From assembly GCA_000230935.2 (NCBI GenBank), contig AGIQ01000002.1, positions 558,001 to 622,000 on the forward strand: DNA of 64,000 bases, in the 5' to 3' direction. Source of the DNA: Mycolicibacterium rhodesiae JS60. Its GTDB lineage: Bacteria > Actinomycetota > Actinomycetes > Mycobacteriales > Mycobacteriaceae. Of the stretch, positions 43,970 to 52,950 are shown piece after piece. The position numbers and the translations under genes are program-made. Position 1 is the stretch's first letter. Each line of letters opens with the position of its first letter. Under the pieces are notes generated by a model that saw only the letters and a list, made by a program, of their open reading frames with translations, was not told the DNA's origin and did not search any database.

Positions 43970-45505
43970 TCAGCTCCTCGAGAACATCGCGAGCATGCGA
44001 CGCGTCACCGCGAAGCCACCGAAGATGTTGATACTGGCAAGCAGGATGGCGACAGCGGCCAATGTTGTGACGATGACGTCACCGTGGCCGATCTGGAGCA
44101 GCGCGCCGACGACGATGATGCCGGAGATGGCGTTCGTCACCGACATCAGCGGCGTGTGCAGTGCGTGGTGCACATGGCCGATCACGTAGTAGCCGATGAC
44201 GATCGCGAGCGCGAAGACCGTCAGGTGCACCTGTAGTGCGGCCGGGGACAACGCGATGAGTCCGAACAGCACGGCGGCGGCACCGAAGGTGATGCCGAGC
44301 CGGCGTCCCATCGTCATCGGTTCTTTGGTCTGATGCACCGCCGGAGCGGCCACTGTGGACGCAGGGGCCGGGGCAGCGGATACCTGTACCGGAGGAGGCG
44401 GCCGCGTCGTCTCGCCGTCGCGAACCACGGTGACCGACCGCTGCACGACGTCATCGAAATCGAGTACGAGCGTGCCGTCTTTTTCCGGGGTCAGCAGTTT
44501 GAGGAGGTTGACCAGGTTGGTGCCGTAGAGCTGCGATGCCTGGGTGGGCAGCCGGCCGGCCAAGTCGGTGTAGCCGATGATGGTCACGCCGTTGTCGGTG
44601 AGGATGGCCTGGTCTTTGACGGTGCCCTCGACGTTGCCGCCGTTGGCCGCGGCCATATCGACGATGACACTGCCCGACTTCATCGAGGCGACCATGTCGG
44701 CGGTGATGATGCGCGGTGCGGGTCGCCCGGGAATCAGGGCAGTGGTGATGATGATGTCGACGTCTTGGCTCTGATCGGCGTAGAGCTGCGCCTCGCGGGC
44801 CTTGTAGTCGTCGCCCATCTCCTTGGCGTACCCGGTGGCCGATACCTCGGTCTCCGGTGACTCTATCGAAAGATATTCGCCACCAAGGGATTTGACTTGA
44901 TCAGCGACCTCGGGGCGCGGGTCGGTGGCGCGCACGATGGCACCGAGGCTGCCCGCGGCGCCGATCGCCGCCAGCCCGGCCACACCCGCGCCGACCACCA
45001 GCACCTTGGCCGGCGGGACCTTCCCTGCCGCGGTCACCTGGCCGGTGAAGAACCGGCCGAACGCATGTGCCGCCTCGATGACGGCGCGGTACCCGGCGAT
45101 ATTTGCCATGGACGATAGGACGTCCAGGGACTGGGCGCGCGAGATACGTGGGACCGCGTCCATGGCCAGCACTGTGATGGGCCGGGTGGACAGTTCTTCG
45201 ACGAGTTCGGGTTTCAGTGCGGGGGAGATCAGGCTGATCAGTGTGGCCCCGTCGCGCAGTGCGGCGATCTCGGCACTGGTGGGTGCGTTGACCTTGAGGA
45301 CGATATCGGCGGCCAGCGCGTCCGCGGTGGTCCCGATCCCGGCACCGGCCTGCACGAATGCCTCGTCGGAAAAGCTCGCCGCGACACCCGCACCGGACTC
45401 CACCAATACCTCGTAACCGAGTTTGATGAGCTGTCCGACCGTCTGTGGCGTGGCGGCGACGCGCGTTTCCCCAGGTAGAGACTCGCGTGGAATCCCGATG
45501 AGCAT
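43970..45505 (-). CDS. pntA: NAD(P) transhydrogenase subunit alpha, single-chain form
   Basis: This 511-residue protein joins the NAD(H)-binding dI domain (about 1-380; [17 protein letters not shown], and [10 protein letters not shown]) by a Pro/Ala linker to the membrane part (about 415-511, four TM helices). This equals E. coli PntA in length. In M. tuberculosis the two parts are separate genes, pntAa and pntAb. Here the frame is continuous. Confidence 0.95.
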   Translation of the reverse strand: MLIGIPRESLPGETRVAATPQTVGQLIKLGYEVLVESGAGVAASFSDEAFVQAGAGIGTTADALAADIVLKVNAPTSAEIAALRDGATLISLISPALKPELVEELSTRPITVLAMDAVPRISRAQSLDVLSSMANIAGYRAVIEAAHAFGRFFTGQVTAAGKVPPAKVLVVGAGVAGLAAIGAAGSLGAIVRATDPRPEVADQVKSLGGEYLSIESPETEVSATGYAKEMGDDYKAREAQLYADQSQDVDIIITTALIPGRPAPRIITADMVASMKSGSVIVDMAAANGGNVEGTVKDQAILTDNGVTIIGYTDLAGRLPTQASQLYGTNLVNLLKLLTPEKDGTLVLDFDDVVQRSVTVVRDGETTRPPPPVQVSAAPAPASTVAAPAVHQTKEPMTMGRRLGITFGAAAVLFGLIALSPAALQVHLTVFALAIVIGYYVIGHVHHALHTPLMSVTNAISGIIVVGALLQIGHGDVIVTTLAAVAILLASINIFGGFAVTRRMLAMFSRS

Positions 45506-45666
45506 CGATGCGATCCGATCTGATTGGTCTTGCAGAGGCCGGACGGCCCGGGTGGAAGATGCCAGTGTATTTCCATGCGCCCCAAGGGCACGATCGGCGG
45601 CTACCCGCTCGGGTAATTGACAGGTGTCCAGTCGAGCGGTCGGATGTGAGGCCCTAGGCTCGACGG

Positions 45667-46152
45667 GTGAGCACCGGCGGCATCGTCCTGGTGGGCCTGG
45701 CCATCGCCATCGGACTGGTCGGCGTCATCGTGCCGCTGCTGCCGGGCACCCTGTTGGTCTACGCCGCCATCGCGGTGTGGGCCGCCGTCGAACACACCCT
45801 GGTGTCCTGGGTGGTGCTCGGCGTGGTCACCGTGGTGCTCGGCGCCAGCGTGGCGATCAAGTACCTGTGGCCGGCCAAGCGGATGCGGGCGGCCGAGGTC
45901 GGCAGATGGACGCTGGCGGCCGGAGCCGTGCTCGGTGTGATCGGCTTCTTCGTGGTGCCGGTCGTTGGCCTGCTGCTCGGTTTCGTGCTCGGGGTCTACC
46001 TGGCCGAGCTCGCCGCCCGCCGTGATCAGCGGCGCGCTTGGGCGGCCACCGTGCATGCGCTGAAGGCCGCTGCACTGTCGGTCGGTGTCGAGATGACCGG
46101 CGGGCTGATCGCCAGCGTGGTGTGGGTGGCGGGTGTGGTGCTAACCCAGTAG
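45667..46152 (+). CDS. DUF456 membrane protein
   Basis: This 161-residue protein has four hydrophobic segments and the DUF456 core ([18 protein letters not shown], and a Gly-rich helix near [17 protein letters not shown]). Function unknown. TAGGCT at 45655-45660 is 6 nt before the GTG, so the gene may be leaderless. Its last 12 bp overlap the convergent phosphatase gene. Confidence 0.85.
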   Translation: MSTGGIVLVGLAIAIGLVGVIVPLLPGTLLVYAAIAVWAAVEHTLVSWVVLGVVTVVLGASVAIKYLWPAKRMRAAEVGRWTLAAGAVLGVIGFFVVPVVGLLLGFVLGVYLAELAARRDQRRAWAATVHALKAAALSVGVEMTGGLIASVVWVAGVVLTQ

Positions 46153-46935
46153 CTCGGTGCGAGCCCGATCGACGTCTTCGGCGCTCACACCGCTCACCCG
46201 CAGGAAGCCGTCCAGGCTGCCGTAGTTCTCATCGATGGTGCGGCGCGCGGTCGCCAGGTACTCCTCGCGCACACCGAGCACACCGTTGGTCAGGCGCGCC
46301 TGGGCGAATGTGGTGATCTCGGGCGTCTCGCCGGCATGGCTGACCACCGATTCCATGATGCGCTCGCGCAGCGAGTCGACTGCATCGTTGCTGCGCAGGA
46401 AATCGGTGAGGATGGCGTCTTGGCGGATCCCGATCGCCTCCAGGACCACCGCGACGGTGAACCCGGTGCGGTCCTTACCGGCGAAGCAGTGCGTGATCAC
46501 CGGGCGGCCCGAACCCAGCAGTGTAAAGACTTGGCGCACAGCACGTTGCGCGCCACCGAGGATCGGAAACTTCTGGTACTCCTGGGTCATGAACCGCTCC
46601 GCCGCGGCCTCGACGTCGTCCTCGGCGGTCTTGTCGGTCATCATCTTCTGCCAGCTGGTCTCGTGCGGAGCCTCGGCGGTCGTGTTCGACAGATCCGGGA
46701 ACGGCAGCAGATGGATCGCGACTCCGTCCGGAACGGCACCGGTCCCGCGGCGCTCGACTTCTTGGGGCGAACGCAGGTCTGCGACGTCCGTGATGCCGAG
46801 CCCGCGGAAGACCTCGCGGCCCGCGTCGTCGAGTCGGCTGAGCTCACTGGACCGGAAGAACCGCCCGGGGCGCAGCCCGGCAGTCGCGGCGATATCGCGG
46901 AAATTCCACGCCCCGGAGAGCTGACCGTTGTTCAC
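46141..46935 (-). CDS. ptbB: Protein tyrosine/lipid phosphatase, PtpB type (Rv0153c-like)
   Basis: This 264-residue phosphatase has the P-loop HCFAGKDRTG, the form seen in M. tuberculosis MptpB, where Cys, Lys and Asp in this loop underlie phosphotyrosine, phosphoserine and phosphoinositide activity. N-terminal NFRDIAATAGLRPGRFFRSSELSRL is also typical. No signal peptide is seen. The GTG start overlaps the fadE2 stop by 4 bp, so they are coupled as in Rv0154c-Rv0153c. Confidence 0.92.
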   Translation of the reverse strand: MNNGQLSGAWNFRDIAATAGLRPGRFFRSSELSRLDDAGREVFRGLGITDVADLRSPQEVERRGTGAVPDGVAIHLLPFPDLSNTTAEAPHETSWQKMMTDKTAEDDVEAAAERFMTQEYQKFPILGGAQRAVRQVFTLLGSGRPVITHCFAGKDRTGFTVAVVLEAIGIRQDAILTDFLRSNDAVDSLRERIMESVVSHAGETPEITTFAQARLTNGVLGVREEYLATARRTIDENYGSLDGFLRVSGVSAEDVDRARTELLG

Positions 46936-48161
46936 GCCCGGGTCACCGCCGCAGCAAGAGCGCTTTGTTCCCGGCCGATTTCGGCGCGGGCGATGCTGCG
47001 CATGTGGACCTCGTCGGGTCCGTCGAAGATCCGCATGGCCCGCTGCCAGCCGTACATCCGGGCCAGCGGGAAGTCATCGCTGACCCCGCCGCCGCCGTGC
47101 ACCTGGATGGCGCGGTCGATGACATTGCACGCCATCTGCGGCGCGACGGCCTTGATCTGGGCGACCAGATCGCGGGCCTCCTTGTTGCCATGCTGATCGA
47201 TCGTCCAGGCCGCCTTCTCACACAGCAGCCGGGCCTGATCGATCTCATTGCGGGACAACGCGATCTGCTGCTGAACCACACCCTGCTCGGCCAGCGGCTT
47301 GCCGAAGGCGATACGCGTACGGGCACGCTCGGTCATCAGCGCCAGCGCCCGCTCGGCCACGCCGATCGCCCGCATGCAGTGATGAATCCGGCCCGGCCCC
47401 AACCGCGCCTGAGCGATCGCGAAGCCCATACCCTCCTCGGCCAGCAGGTTCGTCGCCGGCACCCGTACGTTGTCGTAGATCACCTCGGCGTGGCCGTGCT
47501 GGTCCTGCCAGCCGAACACCGACGTCGACCGCTTGATGTTGACCCCAGGGGTATCGGTGGGCACCAGGATCATCGACTGCTGCTGATGCGACGCGGCGTC
47601 CGGATTGGTGCGGCCCATCACAATCAGGACCTTGCAGCGCGGATCGTTGGCGCCCGAGGTCCACCACTTGTGGCCGTTGACGATGTAGTCGTCGCCGTCG
47701 CGCACGATCGACGTCGCGATGTTGCGGGCATCGCTGGAGGCCACGGCGGGCTCGGTCATCGAGAAGGCACTGCGGATCTCGCCGGCCAGCAGCGGCTCCA
47801 GCCACTGCTTGCGCTGCGGTTCGGTCGCGAACAGGTGCAGGGTCTCCATATTGCCGGTGTCCGGGGCTGCGCAGTTGATCGCCTCGGGGGCGATCTCGGT
47901 GCTCCACCCGGTCAGCTCCGCCAGCGGCGCGTACTCCAGGTTGGTCAACCCCGACTCCGACGGCAAGAACAGGTTCCACAGCCCCTGGCCGCGGGCCAGC
48001 ACCTTCAACTCCTCCACGATCGGCGGCACGGTGAAGTCATTCGGTCCGGCGGCGGCCCGGTACTCGTCATAGGACTTCTCGGCCGGGAACACGTGCTCGA
48101 CCATGAAGTCGGTGAGGCGTTTGTGGTAGTCAGCGCCCTTGGCGGACATGGCGAAATCCAT
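46932..48161 (-). CDS. fadE2: Acyl-CoA dehydrogenase
   Basis: This 409-residue FAD enzyme of the ACAD10/11-like group has FSMTEPAVASSDARNI and HKWWTSGANDPRCKVLIVMG, and the C-terminal QVHGGGGVSDDFPLARMYGWQRAMRIFDGPDEVH. It catalyses the first step of acyl-CoA beta-oxidation. Start at the ATG at 48161; a GTG at 48179 and an ATG at 48149 are alternatives. First gene of the fadE2-ptbB pair. Confidence 0.9.
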   Translation of the reverse strand: MDFAMSAKGADYHKRLTDFMVEHVFPAEKSYDEYRAAAGPNDFTVPPIVEELKVLARGQGLWNLFLPSESGLTNLEYAPLAELTGWSTEIAPEAINCAAPDTGNMETLHLFATEPQRKQWLEPLLAGEIRSAFSMTEPAVASSDARNIATSIVRDGDDYIVNGHKWWTSGANDPRCKVLIVMGRTNPDAASHQQQSMILVPTDTPGVNIKRSTSVFGWQDQHGHAEVIYDNVRVPATNLLAEEGMGFAIAQARLGPGRIHHCMRAIGVAERALALMTERARTRIAFGKPLAEQGVVQQQIALSRNEIDQARLLCEKAAWTIDQHGNKEARDLVAQIKAVAPQMACNVIDRAIQVHGGGGVSDDFPLARMYGWQRAMRIFDGPDEVHMRSIARAEIGREQSALAAAVTRA

Positions 48162-48193
48162 GCCGCCACGATATGGCACCGGTTAAAACCACG

Positions 48194-48230
48194 ACGAGGC
48201 CCTCCCTTATGACCGTAGGGAGGGCCTCGT
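48194..48230. terminator. Strong 14-bp stem hairpin
   Basis: ACGAGGCCCTCCCT (48194-48207) is the exact reverse complement of AGGGAGGGCCTCGT (48217-48230), with a 9-nt loop. On the minus strand it lies between the small exported-peptide gene and fadE2 and probably ends the peptide transcript. Confidence 0.75.
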
Positions 48231-48318
48231 AGGCATGTGGAAAAGGGTATCGATCAATAGACCTCCGAACTCCCGCGAACGGGTAACGGTGTGGTGGGTC
48301 GAGGGCCGCGGTCGACGA

Positions 48319-48495
48319 TCACAGCGAGATGGGCACCATCCCGGCCGGGGCGGTCGCGTCGGGTGCCGCCATGCTCAGCCCCATGGTGTCGGCGGCGGCG
48401 GGGGTGGCGACGACCAGAGTGCCGGCCAGAACGCCGACCGCGAGGGTCGGTCCCGCCAGAGCGGTGGTGAAGCGGCGAGTGAATGTGCGGTCCAT
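48319..48495 (-). CDS. 58-residue exported small protein
   Basis: Start at the ATG at 48495 after GAGGAGACGGAC. A Sec signal is clear: a basic start (MDRTFTRRF), a hydrophobic core (LAGPTLAVGVLAGTLVV) and cleavage after ATPAAA, leaving a mature peptide of about 23 residues (DTMGLSMAAPDATAPAG then a short end). It matches no family I know. It is alone between a strong hairpin and a divergent NarL-type two-component pair 150 bp away. Confidence 0.7.
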   Translation of the reverse strand: MDRTFTRRFTTALAGPTLAVGVLAGTLVVATPAAADTMGLSMAAPDATAPAGMVPISL

Positions 48496-48645
48496 GTCCG
48501 TCTCCTCAAGCGTGCGATCCGATGGCTTTCGGCTATGCACTGACTATTGCCCGCACGCGACGGGCTGTCTGTCCGCTGATGGGACCTCGGTGGGGATGAA
48601 GTGTTTGTCCCCCGATCGGTGGACTTGATATGGAAAGCTGCTGGT

Positions 48646-49284
48646 ATGGCCGGAAAAGTGCGTGTCGTTGTCGGTGACGACCACCCGCTGTTCCGCGACG
48701 GCCTGGTTCGGGCCCTGTCCGGCAGCGGCGAGGTGGAGGTCGTCGCCGAAGCCGAGGACGGTGCGTCGGCGTTCGCGGCGATCAAGGAGCACAGCCCGGA
48801 TGTCGCGCTGCTGGATTACCGGATGCCGGGCATGGACGGCGCCGAGGTGGCCGCCGCGGTGCGCCGCGACGAACTGTCGACCAGGGTGCTGCTGGTCTCC
48901 GCACACGACGACGCCGAAATCGTCTATCACGCGCTTCAACAAGGGGCGGCGGGCTACTTGCCCAAGGACTCCACTCGGTCCGAGATCGTCAACGCGGTCT
49001 TGGACTGTGCCAAGGGTCGCGATGTTCTCGCGCCCCGGCTGGCTTCGGGGCTGGCCGTCGAAATCCGGCGCCGCGCAGAGCCTTCCGGGCCGTCGTTGAG
49101 CTCGCGGGAACGTGAGGTGCTCAACATGATTGCGCTGGGGCGCAGCATCCCGGCGATCGCCGAGGCGCTGTTCCTGGCCCCCTCGACGGTCAAGACCCAC
49201 GTCCAGCGGCTCTACGAGAAGCTCGGCGTCGGCGATCGGGCCGCGGCGGTCGCCGAGGGCATGCGTCGGGGCCTGCTTGAGTAA
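48646..49284 (+). CDS. NarL/LuxR-type response regulator
   Basis: This 212-residue regulator has a receiver domain (VVGDDHPLFRDGL, phospho-Asp in VALLDYRMPGMDG, Lys in GYLPKDS) and a LuxR HTH (LSSREREVLNMIALGRSIPAIAEALFLAPSTVKTHVQRLYEKLGV). It overlaps the kinase gene by 8 bp. Divergent from the small exported protein. Confidence 0.92.
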   Translation: MAGKVRVVVGDDHPLFRDGLVRALSGSGEVEVVAEAEDGASAFAAIKEHSPDVALLDYRMPGMDGAEVAAAVRRDELSTRVLLVSAHDDAEIVYHALQQGAAGYLPKDSTRSEIVNAVLDCAKGRDVLAPRLASGLAVEIRRRAEPSGPSLSSREREVLNMIALGRSIPAIAEALFLAPSTVKTHVQRLYEKLGVGDRAAAVAEGMRRGLLE

Positions 49285-50488
49285 TCTGCCGGCCCCGCTG
49301 GCCCGCGCGGCCGACTTCCTGGGTGTCGAGCCGGTGCGGGTCGCGGCCGTCCTGCGACTACCGCTGATCGTGTTGATCGCTCTGCTGGTCTGGATCGAGG
49401 GCGTCGACCATTGGCTGCCCGAGGTCTATTGGACGGTGCTGATCGTCTATACGGCCACCGCCGCGGTGTGGCTGACGGTCGTGCTGCGCAGGCCGCTGCA
49501 GTGGTGGTTCGGCTGGGCATCGACGGCCATCGACGTGGTGGCCGTGCTGGCCATGTGTGTCGCATCCGGTGGGGCGACGTCGTGGCTGCTGCCGATCTTC
49601 TTCTTGATCCCGATCACCGTCGCGTTCCTGGACCGGCCGGAGATCACCGCCCTGATCGGTGCCAGCACTGCGGTGGGCTACCTGGGTGCGTGGATCTTCT
49701 ACTCCAAGCGCGACGACACGATGGGCTTGCCCAACATCGTCTACGTCCAGGTCGGCTGTCTGGCGTGGCTGGCGCTGGCGACCACCGCGCTGTGCCTGGT
49801 GCTGGCCCGCCGCCGGGCGCGGGTGCGTTCCCTTCTGGAGGTACGGCGCCGACTGGTCTCGGAGTCGATGCAGGCCGACGAACGCAACAATCGGCAACTG
49901 TCCGAACAGCTGCACGACGGGCCGCTGCAGAACCTGCTGGCTGCCCGCCTTGACCTGGAGGACCTGCGCGAACAGCCGTCCGAGACCGGGTTCGAGCGGG
50001 TCGACGCGGCGCTGCAGGACGCCATCAACATGCTGCGTAGTGCGGTCTCGACGCTGCATCCTCAGGTGCTTGCGCAGGTGGGTCTTGGTGCCGCGCTGCG
50101 CGAGCTGGTCGGCCAGTACGAGCGGCGCTGGAACGTCACCATCGACTGTGTTGCCGAAGAAGTGGGCAAGCCCCCGTCGCAGGCCCTGCTCTACCGTGCG
50201 GCGCGCGAGCTACTCGCCAACGCGCACAAGCACTCTCGTGCCACCCGCCTGAGCGTCGAGCTCGAGCTCATACCCGGGTCGCTGGTGCTGCGGGTGGTCG
50301 ACAACGGGGTGGGATTCGACCCCGCGGTGCTGGATCGCAAGGTGGCCGAGGGCCATATCGGGCTGTCGTCGTTGCTCGTCGGTGTCGAAGCGATGGGCGG
50401 TTCGGTCGAGTTGGTCGACACTCCCGGTGGCGGGACGACGGTCGTCGTGACGGTGCCCGACGGTGACTTTCCTACTGAGCGAGACTAA
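49277..50488 (+). CDS. NarX-type sensor histidine kinase (HisKA_3)
   Basis: This kinase is about 403 residues long with about five TM helices (residues about 20-185) and little external sequence, then a HisKA_3 domain (LSEQLHDGPLQNLLAARLDLEDL, with the phospho-His) and a HATPase domain (ELLANAHKHS, VVDNGVGFD, GHIGLSSL). The TTG at 49277 couples it to the regulator; a GTG near 49323 is possible. The lack of a large sensor domain suggests detection of a membrane or hydrophobic signal. The ligand is unknown. Confidence 0.85.
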   Translation: MSNLPAPLARAADFLGVEPVRVAAVLRLPLIVLIALLVWIEGVDHWLPEVYWTVLIVYTATAAVWLTVVLRRPLQWWFGWASTAIDVVAVLAMCVASGGATSWLLPIFFLIPITVAFLDRPEITALIGASTAVGYLGAWIFYSKRDDTMGLPNIVYVQVGCLAWLALATTALCLVLARRRARVRSLLEVRRRLVSESMQADERNNRQLSEQLHDGPLQNLLAARLDLEDLREQPSETGFERVDAALQDAINMLRSAVSTLHPQVLAQVGLGAALRELVGQYERRWNVTIDCVAEEVGKPPSQALLYRAARELLANAHKHSRATRLSVELELIPGSLVLRVVDNGVGFDPAVLDRKVAEGHIGLSSLLVGVEAMGGSVELVDTPGGGTTVVVTVPDGDFPTERD

Positions 50489-50535
50489 CGCCCAAACCGA
50501 CGTTCGGCCGCGAAAGTGCCAGTTGGCGCGCGATA

Positions 50536-50854
50536 TTACGTCGATCTCGGTACGCGCAGCCTGACGGTGTCGCACACGCCGACACAGGTGCCGCCGACGA
50601 ACAGCCCCGTCGACGCCACGAACGACGTGCGACCGATCCGGCCGGCCCGGCCCCGGTCTGAATTGTCCCCGGCCAGTGCACCTCGGCGAGGAAGTGCACC
50701 GCGTTCTGCGAGGTGGCCAGGCGCAGCCGGCGGTGTTTGCGGTCGTCGATATCGCCGAACCGGAGCGGGCTCCGATGGCGTCGACAGCGGGGTAGGAGTC
50801 CAGGCGAAGCCGCATCTCGTGCGGGCGCGCCGCGGTGGTTGTCCAATCGCTCAC
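50536..50854 (-). pseudogene. Small hotdog-like gene broken by two frameshifts
   Basis: A GTG at 50852-50854 overlaps the LtrA stop (GTGA). The frame reads MRLRLDSYPAVDAIGARSG, then must shift near 50757-50765 to give FGDIDDRKHRRLRL and NAVHFLAEVHWPG, and shift again near 50655-50675 to give GRIGRTSFVASTGLFVGGT and CVGVCDTVRL before TAA at 50536-50538. The last part has the look of an acyl-CoA thioesterase (hotdog) strand order, but this is tentative. Two shifts in about 110 codons point to a real pseudogene unless the assembly is poor here. Confidence 0.5.
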
Positions 50855-51999
50855 AACGCCGCAACTCTATCGGCCGCGTGCCGCCAGCCGACCAGCGCCG
50901 CCGCCATAACCATGATCACGGCGGCACCGACGGGCGGTTCGGGCAGCAGCGCGGCACCCACCATCGCGACCGTGAGCACCACCGTTCCGACCGCCTGGAT
51001 GAGATCGCGGCGCACTGCGTCGAGTACCAGCCACGTCGCGAGCAGGAACACCGCCAGCGGAATGGTCAGCGTCAGACCGGCTGCCAGATGCGGCAGGTGA
51101 CTTTCGCCGAGGTGCTCGGCGACCGCGACCTCCACCCCGGCCGAGAACGCCGCGGCCGCGGCGAAGATGAAGAAGTGCAAATAGCCCCAGTAGAACGACC
51201 GGCCGAACGTCATGGTCTGGCCGTGCTGCGGACGGTCGAAGTAGATCCACCACATCGATGCCACGGTCGCCAGCGAACAGGCCGCGACGACGATCAGGCC
51301 GGTGCGCGCGTGGGCGTCGGTCAGCCCGCCGATGATCGAATTGGCCACCGCCAGAATCGATTCGCCCAGAACGATCAGGGTGAACAAGCTGTACCGCTCG
51401 GCGATGTGGTGATGATGGTAGGCCGTCATCTTGTGCCGCTCCGCGATCGGTGACACCGACAGGTCGATCAGCGCGAGTACGGGGAACCACCACATCGGAC
51501 CGTCGAGGACGAACCACCAGACCCACAGGACTTGGACGATCACGATGCCCACGGCATAGCGCACGCAGGTCCCGCGGAACTCCGGATCGCTGATCGCCGC
51601 GCGTGTCCACTGGGTCGCCATGGCCACCCGCATGATCACGTAGCCGGCGACGATTGCCCCGAAGTCGTTCTCCAGCATCGCGCGCTGCGCGCCCGCGGCG
51701 ATGACCAACGCCCCGGCCATCTGGACGAACACGGTCAGCCGGTAGAGCCAGTCGTCGGTGTCGTAGGCGCTGCCGAACCAGGTGAAATTCATCCAGGCGT
51801 TGAAGATCGCGAAGAACACCATCGCGTAGGACGCCAAGCCTTCGACGAAGTGTTGCTCTTCCCAGATGTGGTGCAGGGCGCCGGACGCCTGGGAGACGGC
51901 GACCACGAAGACGAGGTCGAAGAGAAGCTCTAGTGAGCTGGCCCCACGGTGTGGTTCATCGGGGTCGCGGGCGAGCATCGCCCGCAGGCCGGCCGGCAA
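50851..51999 (-). CDS. LtrA family membrane protein (low temperature requirement A)
   Basis: This protein of about 382 residues has about ten TM helices. The family signature is RDPDEPHRGASSLELLFDLVFVVAVSQ near the N-terminus and AERYSLFTLIVLGESILAVAN in the middle. The molecular role of the family is unknown. The TTG at 51999 or ATG at 51978 may be the start. Its stop overlaps the broken gene at 50854. Confidence 0.87.
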   Translation of the reverse strand: MPAGLRAMLARDPDEPHRGASSLELLFDLVFVVAVSQASGALHHIWEEQHFVEGLASYAMVFFAIFNAWMNFTWFGSAYDTDDWLYRLTVFVQMAGALVIAAGAQRAMLENDFGAIVAGYVIMRVAMATQWTRAAISDPEFRGTCVRYAVGIVIVQVLWVWWFVLDGPMWWFPVLALIDLSVSPIAERHKMTAYHHHHIAERYSLFTLIVLGESILAVANSIIGGLTDAHARTGLIVVAACSLATVASMWWIYFDRPQHGQTMTFGRSFYWGYLHFFIFAAAAAFSAGVEVAVAEHLGESHLPHLAAGLTLTIPLAVFLLATWLVLDAVRRDLIQAVGTVVLTVAMVGAALLPEPPVGAAVIMVMAAALVGWRHAADRVAAL

Positions 52000-52018
52000 A
52001 AGTATCGGTCAGGCTGGA

Positions 52019-52129
52019 TCAAACCGGCGGGTACGCGGGCGGCGGGTACACGCCGCGCAGTGCCCACGGAAGCCAGCTGAAGAAGTACTCGACCTCATCG
52101 CTTGCGTCGTAATCCGGATTTGGATCCAT
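52019..52129 (-). CDS. 36-residue conserved-type small protein
   Basis: The ATG at 52129 has a strong Shine-Dalgarno (GGGAGGTG, 6 nt before). The frame reads MDPNPDYDASDEVEYFFSW, then LPWALRGVYPPPAYPPV, and stops. Acidic at the start, aromatic and Pro-rich at the end. M. tuberculosis has an annotated tiny gene (Rv0157A, from memory) between pntB and the TetR gene Rv0158, and this may be its counterpart. Function unknown. Divergent from the TetR gene at 52277. Confidence 0.7.
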   Translation of the reverse strand: MDPNPDYDASDEVEYFFSWLPWALRGVYPPPAYPPV

Positions 52130-52206
52130 CCGTCACACCTCCCAGGACAACCGCAACTTCGGCTGAGTCTAGTCCGCAGGTCCATACCGCGACACCGGTC
52201 ATTAAA

Positions 52207-52225
52207 CTATCCAACCAGTTGATAG
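52207..52225. promoter_or_regulatory. Putative TetR autoregulatory site
   Basis: CTATC-CAAC-CA-GTTG-ATAG is an imperfect dyad with an AACNNGTT core, midway between the 36-codon gene and the TetR gene. It differs by one position from the KstR consensus, so it may be a site for the adjacent TetR protein instead. Confidence 0.45.
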
Positions 52226-52276
52226 AGAGACCGGCTGGTCCGACGAAGACAAGCCCGGAAGAGGACAAGCGAGGAC

Positions 52277-52936
52277 ATGATGCCACCCGAGAACGGGATG
52301 ACGCGGCGCGAAGAGCTGCTGGCCGTCGCCACCAAGCTCTTCGCCGGCCGCGGATATCACGGCACCAGGATGGATGACGTCGCCGATGTCGTCGGCCTGA
52401 ACAAGGCGACGGTCTACCACTACTACGCCAGCAAGTCGCTGATCCTGTTCGACATCTATCGCCGTTCCGCGGAGAGCACCCTGGAGGCCGTTCACGATGA
52501 CCCGTCCTGGACGGCACGGGAGGCGCTCTACCAATACACCGTCCGGTTGCTGACGAACATCGCCGAGAACCCCGAGGGTGCGGCGGTGTACTTCCAGGAG
52601 GCGCCCTACATCACCGAGTGGTTCACCGCCGAGCAGGTCGCTGAGGTCAGGGAGAAGGAAACCCAGGTCTATGAGCACGTGCACGGCCTGATCGACCGGG
52701 GTATCGCCAGCGGTGAGTTCTTCGAATGCGACACCCATGTGGTGGCGCTGGGCTATATCGGCATGACGCTGGGCGCCTACCGCTGGCTGCGCCCGGACGG
52801 CCGGCGCACGGCCAAGGAGATCGCCGCCGAGTTCAGCACCGCGTTGCTGCGCGGCCTGATCCGTGACGAGACGATTCGGGCCGAATCACCGCTCGGCCCG
52901 GCTGCCGGCGCGAAAAAGGCCAACGCTCAGCTCTGA
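52277..52936 (+). CDS. TetR-family regulator (Rv0158-like)
   Basis: This 219-residue protein has the HTH RMDDVADVVGLNKATVYHYYASK and the KstR2-like C-terminal domain (TetR_C pattern LTNIAENPEGAAVYFQEAPYITEWF). GAGGAC precedes the ATG. Ligand unknown; acyl-CoA thioesters are the ligands of close relatives. Confidence 0.88.
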   Translation: MMPPENGMTRREELLAVATKLFAGRGYHGTRMDDVADVVGLNKATVYHYYASKSLILFDIYRRSAESTLEAVHDDPSWTAREALYQYTVRLLTNIAENPEGAAVYFQEAPYITEWFTAEQVAEVREKETQVYEHVHGLIDRGIASGEFFECDTHVVALGYIGMTLGAYRWLRPDGRRTAKEIAAEFSTALLRGLIRDETIRAESPLGPAAGAKKANAQL

Positions 52937-52950
52937 AATACACTCGGCCG

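Noticed and set aside
52207..52225. KstR site upstream of the Rv0158-like TetR gene
   Set aside because: One consensus position fails and the arms are imperfect, so it is kept only as a possible TetR autoregulatory site.
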